Assembly: GCA_050084985.1 (NCBI GenBank)
Contig: JBITNC010000002.1
Coordinates: 17,422,001-17,486,000 of the forward strand
Reading direction: 5' to 3'
Length of the DNA stretch: 64,000 bases
DNA from: Nageia nagi
Taxonomy: Eukaryota; Pinophyta
In this document: piece by piece, positions 58,980 to 64,000 of the stretch
Layout of the letters: every line of letters starts with the position of its first letter
Numbering within the stretch: the stretch's first letter is position 1
Position numbers and translations under genes: made by a program
Notes under the pieces: generated by a model
Told to the model about the DNA's origin: nothing
Databases searched by the model: none
What the model saw: the letters and a program-made list of their open reading frames with translations, nothing else

Positions 58980-61436
58980 TTAGCTGTTTACATTGAATTA
59001 TGATGAGATACCTAGTTTGGATCCAAACTTTGTTATTCATAGCTTGGTTATTAGAGATGATGCCAAACCTGTAGCTTAAAAGCCTAGAAAGATGGCTTTA
59101 AAGTATGCTTTACTAATTAAAAAGGAAATTGATAAATATTTGAAAGCTGGTTTTATTGGACCAATAAATTATTCTCCATGGATATCTAATGTAGTTCTTG
59201 TAACAAAACCCAATGGAGAAGTAAGATGTTATACACTAGATTTTAGGGATATCAATAAAGCTTATCCTAAGGACAAAGTTTCACTCAATATTAATATGAT
59301 TGTGGATTCTATAGTGCCATGAGATTATTCTCTCTTTTATGGATGGTTTTTCATGCTACAATCAAATTAGAACAAATAAAGAGGATCAACTTGGTTTGAA
59401 AAATGTGGTAGCAACATACTAAAGAGCCATGGTATCTATGTTCCATAATTTAATTCACAAAACCATGGAGGTTTATGTGGATGAAATCTTAGCCAAGTCA
59501 AAGAAAAGAACATATCATATTCAAAATTTAATAGAGATTTTTTAAAGGTTGAGAAAATACAAGTCAAGGTTGAAACTATCCAAGTGTACTTTTGGAGTAT
59601 CTTTAGGTAAATTACCAAGCTTTATTGTTTCAACAAGAGAAATATAAGTGGATCCTAAAAAGTTGAATGCTATAGAATAAATGCCTCCACCAAGAGCACC
59701 AAAAGATTTGAGGAGTTTGCAAGGGATGCTTCAATCAGTAAGATGATTTATTGCTCAATTGGTTGATAGAATGCCTCCTTTTTTATATTTGATAAAGAAG
59801 GGTGAGAAGTTTGTTTGGGATCACAAGTGCCAAAAGGCATTTGAAGAGTTAAAAAGGTGTCTTCTTAATGCTCCCATTCTAGCTCCTCTTGATAACACAA
59901 AGCCTTTATATCTTTATATTTTAAGTTTTCAACGACATTGATAGCCTTAGAGGCAATTCTTATCTAAAAAGATGATGATAATAAGAAGTTTAGAGAGGAG
60001 TTTGCTACATTAGTAAGACATTGCTTGAATATGAGACAAGGTACACACCCATAGAGAAATTATGCTTTGCAATTATTTTTTCAATTGAAAAGTTAAGGCA
60101 TTATATGTTGGGAAATACTACCTTTGTAATAGCTTAGGTAGATCCTTTAAGATATTTGATGTCAAAATCCCACCTCTTAGGAAGAGTTGTAAAATGGATA
60201 ATGTTATTGCAAGAGTCTGATCTTATTTTTGTTACACAAAAGGTCATCAAGGGGTAGGCAATTGCATATTTTATTGCTTAACATATGAGAGATAAATTTG
60301 TGAACAATGAAGAAGAATAGACATAAGTTTTTGTACTATTCCTGAATAAGAAGATGAATAGACTCCAACTTTAATGATTCAAGATGCATTAATGGAGTAG
60401 ACACAAGCATGGTACTTATTTATCCTCATGGAGATATCATACCCATGTCATATAGGTTGAGTTTTGAATATACTAATAACATGGTTGAGTACAAGGCTTT
60501 GATCATAGGACTTGATACTACTATTCTGTAAAAGGTGCAAAGAATAAAGATCTATGGAGATTCCCAATTGGTTGTAAAATAAGTGATATTTACAACACAA
60601 AGGATGAGAAACTGGTACCATAAAAGGAGATGGTTATAGGATTATTGATGTACTTCCAACAATATGAGATTGAAAGCATTTCAATAGAGAACAACAAGTA
60701 TGTTGATGCAATGGTTAGTGAAAATTCATTAGCTCCAATCAAGATTGAAGATGAAGAGACCATTCTCACCTTCAAGAATTTGACTAAACCTTCTCATGAT
60801 AATTTTATTGATGATTTTATTGAAAATCATTATTGAAGATGAAGAGACCATTCTCACCATCAAGAATTCGAGTAAGCCTTCTTATGATAATTTTATTGAA
60901 AATCATTACTTTTATGTGAGTGATTGGTATGAAGATATCTTTGAGCATTTAAAAGAAGGAATAATTCCAAGTGGTTATGATACAAAAGCTAGAATAAGGT
61001 TAAAGAAAATAGCTTCCAAGTATGTTATTCTAGAATGTTTTCTATATAGAAGATCATTTGATGGAGCTTTGTTAAGATGTCTTCACCCACATGCAACTAA
61101 TGCAACCATGAATCAAACCCATGATGATATTTGTGGTAGACATTTTAATGCCAAAATAGTTTATTTGAAGTTGTTAAGGTTAGGATATTATTGGCATTCT
61201 ATAAAAAATGATTGTTATGAACATGTCATGAAATATGATCAATGCCAAAAGAATATGAATTTGGAACCATCTCCTTTACATGGGTTGCATTCCATAGTAT
61301 CTCCTTGGCTTTTCTCTATTTGGGCACTTGATTTTGTAAGCAAACTCAATCCACCTTCAAGAGAGGGTTATAAGTTTATAATCATAACCACAAAATGTTA
61401 CACAAAATGGGTGAGGCCATTCCATTGAAGTCTTCC
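58980..61436 (+). pseudogene. gypsy pol (Tat/Ogre type), truncated by an LTR
   Basis: RT from about 58998 (YDEIPSLDPNFVIH, then KAGFIGPINYSPWISN, DFRDINKAYPKDK); the active site reads YVDEILAKS instead of YVDD (about 59475). RNase H at 59759-59941 (KFVWDHKCQKAFEELK); archaeal-type RNase H about 60440-60600 (YTNNMVEYKALIIGL); integrase zinc region and start of the core at 61050-61430 (YYWHSIKNDCYEHVMKYDQCQK, SPWLFSIWALDF). The family matches the element at 31-40 kb. Integrase stops at 61436 where the next element's LTR begins. Several stops and frameshifts. Confidence 0.85.
60744..60907 (+). repeat. tandem duplication in gypsy pol
   Basis: Copy 1 60744-60831 (88 bp) and copy 2 60832-60907 (76 bp) both start attgaagatgaagagacc and differ by a 12-bp indel and a few bases. 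The duplication lies between the second RNase H and integrase. Confidence 0.9.
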
Positions 61437-61934
61437 TATTGGAATGCATAATGCATTATTGTAAAGGTTTGTATTAATCCTTTTTGTAAATTTAGTAATA
61501 CTTAAGGGTATCATTAGATACCTTAAGTATTTAAGTGAATATGATAATGTAACTTGTCCTACACTCCATGTCATGAGCATGCCCCTTGGGTAAAAGGGAG
61601 TGCATGTCATGCCTTTGTACATTGGGTAAAAAGTTGATCCAAAGAGGGATTTTGGCCTATAAATAGAAGGCTCCCTCTTTGTTATTATATACCAATTTGT
61701 GGAGTAAAGTTATGCTATAGGATAGTGTTTAGGAGATGAGATTAGGAGATTTGTAAGAGTTCATATTTGTGAATAAGTGAGATCTAGTTAGTGGATGTAC
61801 TCCTAGTTGGAAGAACCATTTACATCTTAAGTTATCTTTATGAGATTGCTTTGTGAGTTTTTTAGATGTGATTTGTGAGCTTACATGTGATCTTGGTAGT
61901 ATAGGATTGTGTATGTTATAGTTCAATCCCTTCA
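61437..61934 (+). repeat. 5' LTR of the 61.4-kb element
   Basis: TATTGGAATGCATAATGC (TG mutated to TA) to CCCTTCA, 498 bp; TATA box CTATAAATAG at 61657-61666. The sequence after it (tttggggagg) no longer matches the usual primer-binding site. Confidence 0.88.
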
Positions 61935-61949
61935 TTTGGGGAGGTCAAC

Positions 61950-62700
61950 CAATTGCTGGCCAACTAAACCCCACCCCCTCCGTTCTTCTCAGATGGTAGC
62001 TTGGTGGCTATCTCTGGCACATAATCCTGCATTGTTGAGTGTGATCCTACTCCTTCTACTTGTGTAATAGCTCAAAATGTAATTAGCTCCTTCTACTTCG
62101 GCATGCATTCCATGAAAATGTTTGCTATCCTTAGGAACCTGCAACTTAAATGGAGCCCCTCCTCCCTCACAATTGCACCACGAGGCATGCCATGAGCTCC
62201 CAGTTTGGTGGGAAAGGTGAATTGATCTAGTTGGGCTAATGGCACGTGTGGCCTGTAACACGATGATTGATCCTATACGAGACCAGCTGTTGGCCTCCGT
62301 AGTGGGCCTCCTTTGTAATGCCTCCCTAAAGGACCCTCTCAGTTGAACCTCAATCCTTTGTAATGCCTCCCTCATGGCCGTTGAACCCTGGTCTCAAGTC
62401 CTTGCACTTTGAAAGAGGTTTTCATGGCTCCTAATTCCTTCATCTTCTCTGTGTGGCTCATTAAATCTCAAACCTTTTTTTTGACATCTTCTCTACACTG
62501 CTTGTCCTCAACCCTACCTTTATCCATCGGTTTGATTTCAGGAGAGTTTCTCCTTGGCAACTTGCGAGGCCTTCCCTCCTTGGATGCCTCTCTCACAATG
62601 GATTTGAAATCTCTCCCAAGCTCCTCGACGCTTCTATCTTCTTCCAAAGAAACTCCTATTTTTTTCTCTTTTTTTACTAAAGTAGCATGTACCAAGAGGT
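61950..62700 (+). other. GC-richer cassette in leader of 61.4-kb element
   Basis: Base composition is more GC-rich than the flanks and unlike the other leaders. Short frames on both strands (for example a Lys/Glu-rich one, 62468-62695 minus, VKKEKKIGVSLEEDRSVEEL) but no recognised protein. Could be a captured fragment; on the minus strand it resembles a retroelement gag linker in composition only. Confidence 0.35.
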
Positions 62701-63509
62701 TATAATCTTTTTACTCCAAAGTTCATTTATTTTTTCTAATTACTTTTTGTTTACTCAATTTTTTTTTTATCATGGGTTTCCTTTAATGAATTTGGAATGA
62801 AGAGAAGAAGTGGTCAGAATGTTCATTAATGGTTTGTAATTGAGTAAATGTTAAGTGCACATTTAATACTTTATCATCATTTCATTTGGATATATTTGTT
62901 TTAGAAAATTGATATATTTGTTTTAGAAAATTGTGTAAGGAAGATTATTTTCTAGTGCTAAAATTATCATTGCTAAGGGAATAGAAATCTTAAATAGGCA
63001 ATTTTTTGTTTGTTTTTTTACTTAGAAGTTTTTTGGTAAACATGCAATTACTTAGTTAAAAAAAAGTAGTAATATTTTTAACCTAGCATGCTATTTTTTT
63101 AAGTATTTACTTAAAAGATCATGTTGCCTAAAGTTCCTTTTTAAAGTAAAAAAGGGAGGGGGAGGAACTTTGATTTTTTTTTTACTTAAAATATTATAAT
63201 TTTTATGATAAATGGATGCATGCCTAGGATTTTTGATACCTCTCTAAGCATTTTTTTTTCCTTACTTGATAAATTTCTTATGCAAAGTTATAAATGGATT
63301 TGTGCAAAATATATGTAAAGATGTCCTTTAGGGGTTAGTAAACAAAACCCATTCTTAAGGTTCCAAGTTACAAATGGATGATGTTTCATTTTATGCACTT
63401 TATTTTATGTTTTGCACCTTTGCTTTATGTCACTTATGCTTTTTTACTTCATATTTCAGATTTTGCTTTATTTTCTTATGCAAACAAAAACACAAACATT
63501 GAAATGAGC

Positions 63510-63990
63510 AACCCTCTAAAATGAACACATCCACATGTACATTCCACAACATGACTTGTTTGGAGAGCCATGAGGTGAGGACAGGCAGATTGGAGCCTTT
63601 AAGTTCGATGATCCAATGGTGAAATATTCGTACTTTCTAATTACCCCTAATTCTTTTGTTGGTTTGGACATAACTCTAATAGGTGGATAGGCATGTGTGT
63701 AGTGATACCATATGTCCGTACATCCATTCAGAGATTATCCTAATAACCTAGGAGAATAACTTGAAACCTAATCAAAATTAATAATTTGGTCAATCCAATA
63801 AACGTCATAACCTTGAAAAATAGTAGTTGCTTCTTCTTGTAAGAAAGTATAATACTAACTAAGGCAAATTAGTTGATGATTGGTAGTACTTGGTCTCCTC
63901 TTATGCAGGCATCCGAGTGAAGGCCTAATTTTTAGAAAAGAAAACAAACCTCAACAATGTCACTCTACATATACGGTTCTTAGTGATGAC
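63510..63990 (+). other. conserved leader block, 61.4-kb element copy
   Basis: Same block as in the three related elements. Its hairpin (63829-63848, gcttctt / aagaaagt arms around cttgt) differs in sequence from the others but still pairs. Confidence 0.7.
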
Positions 63991-64000
63991 AAAAGTATTA

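Larger units (their letters stand above)
61437..64000 (+). mobile_element. copia-family LTR element, 5' part, runs off right edge
   Basis: Starts with an LTR (61437-61934) of the same family as 41402-41906, inserted in the gypsy integrase. The leader includes a variable cassette (about 61950-62700) and the conserved block 63510-63990. By comparison with the 41.4-kb element, gag should begin about 200 bases past the window end. The 3' end and target-site duplication (CTTCC expected from the left flank) are outside. Confidence 0.85.

Overview
This is nuclear DNA of a land plant, most likely a seed plant with a repeat-rich genome. It is AT-rich, it holds one complete intron-containing gene for a chloroplast-division protein, and most of the rest is transposable elements in various states of decay. 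The PARC6 gene and the conifer-like density of old retroelements would fit a gymnosperm, but an angiosperm with a large genome cannot be excluded from this window.

Layout. 1-3245: broken Ty1/copia element on the minus strand that runs off the left edge. 4597-5324: the last two exons of an equilibrative nucleoside transporter of the ENT3 type; the 5' exons are not seen and may lie beyond the copia element. 6741-6904: small foldback (MITE-like) element. 7459-25362: three transposons nested inside one another, each with matching target-site duplications. A Mutator-like element (imperfect 9-bp duplication) contains an LTR element at 8122-25064 (AGTAC), which in turn contains a young copia element at 10351-18977 (AAAGA). 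25373-31475: AT-rich intergenic DNA with weak repeat remnants. 31481-40505: Ty3/gypsy element of the Tat/Ogre type, minus strand, with CTATC duplications. 40623-41401 and 49762-50297: two halves of a LINE ORF1 (DUF4283 plus a decayed zinc knuckle), split by an old copia element at 41402-49761. 51196-55678: PARC6/CDP1 gene, 12 exons, 838 codons. 56860-61436: decayed gypsy element, plus strand, cut off by the 5' LTR of a further copia-family element (61437 to beyond the right edge).

The four related LTR elements (outer, inner, 41.4 kb and 61.4 kb copies) share LTR ends, a CTATAAATAG-type TATA box, an initiator-Met-tRNA primer-binding site where preserved, a conserved untranslated leader block and, in the three seen in full, short tandem repeats between the coding region and the 3' LTR. 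Their leaders also carry unrelated, base-composition-shifted cassettes.

The most unusual object is the outer element. Where its relatives carry gag-pol, it carries a coiled-coil ORF in sense plus two adjacent ORFs in antisense that are diverged relatives of each other. I do not recognise any of these three products. The two host genes are the functional part of the window: PARC6 acts at the inner chloroplast envelope in plastid division, and the ENT fragment would encode the C-terminal membrane segments of a nucleoside carrier.
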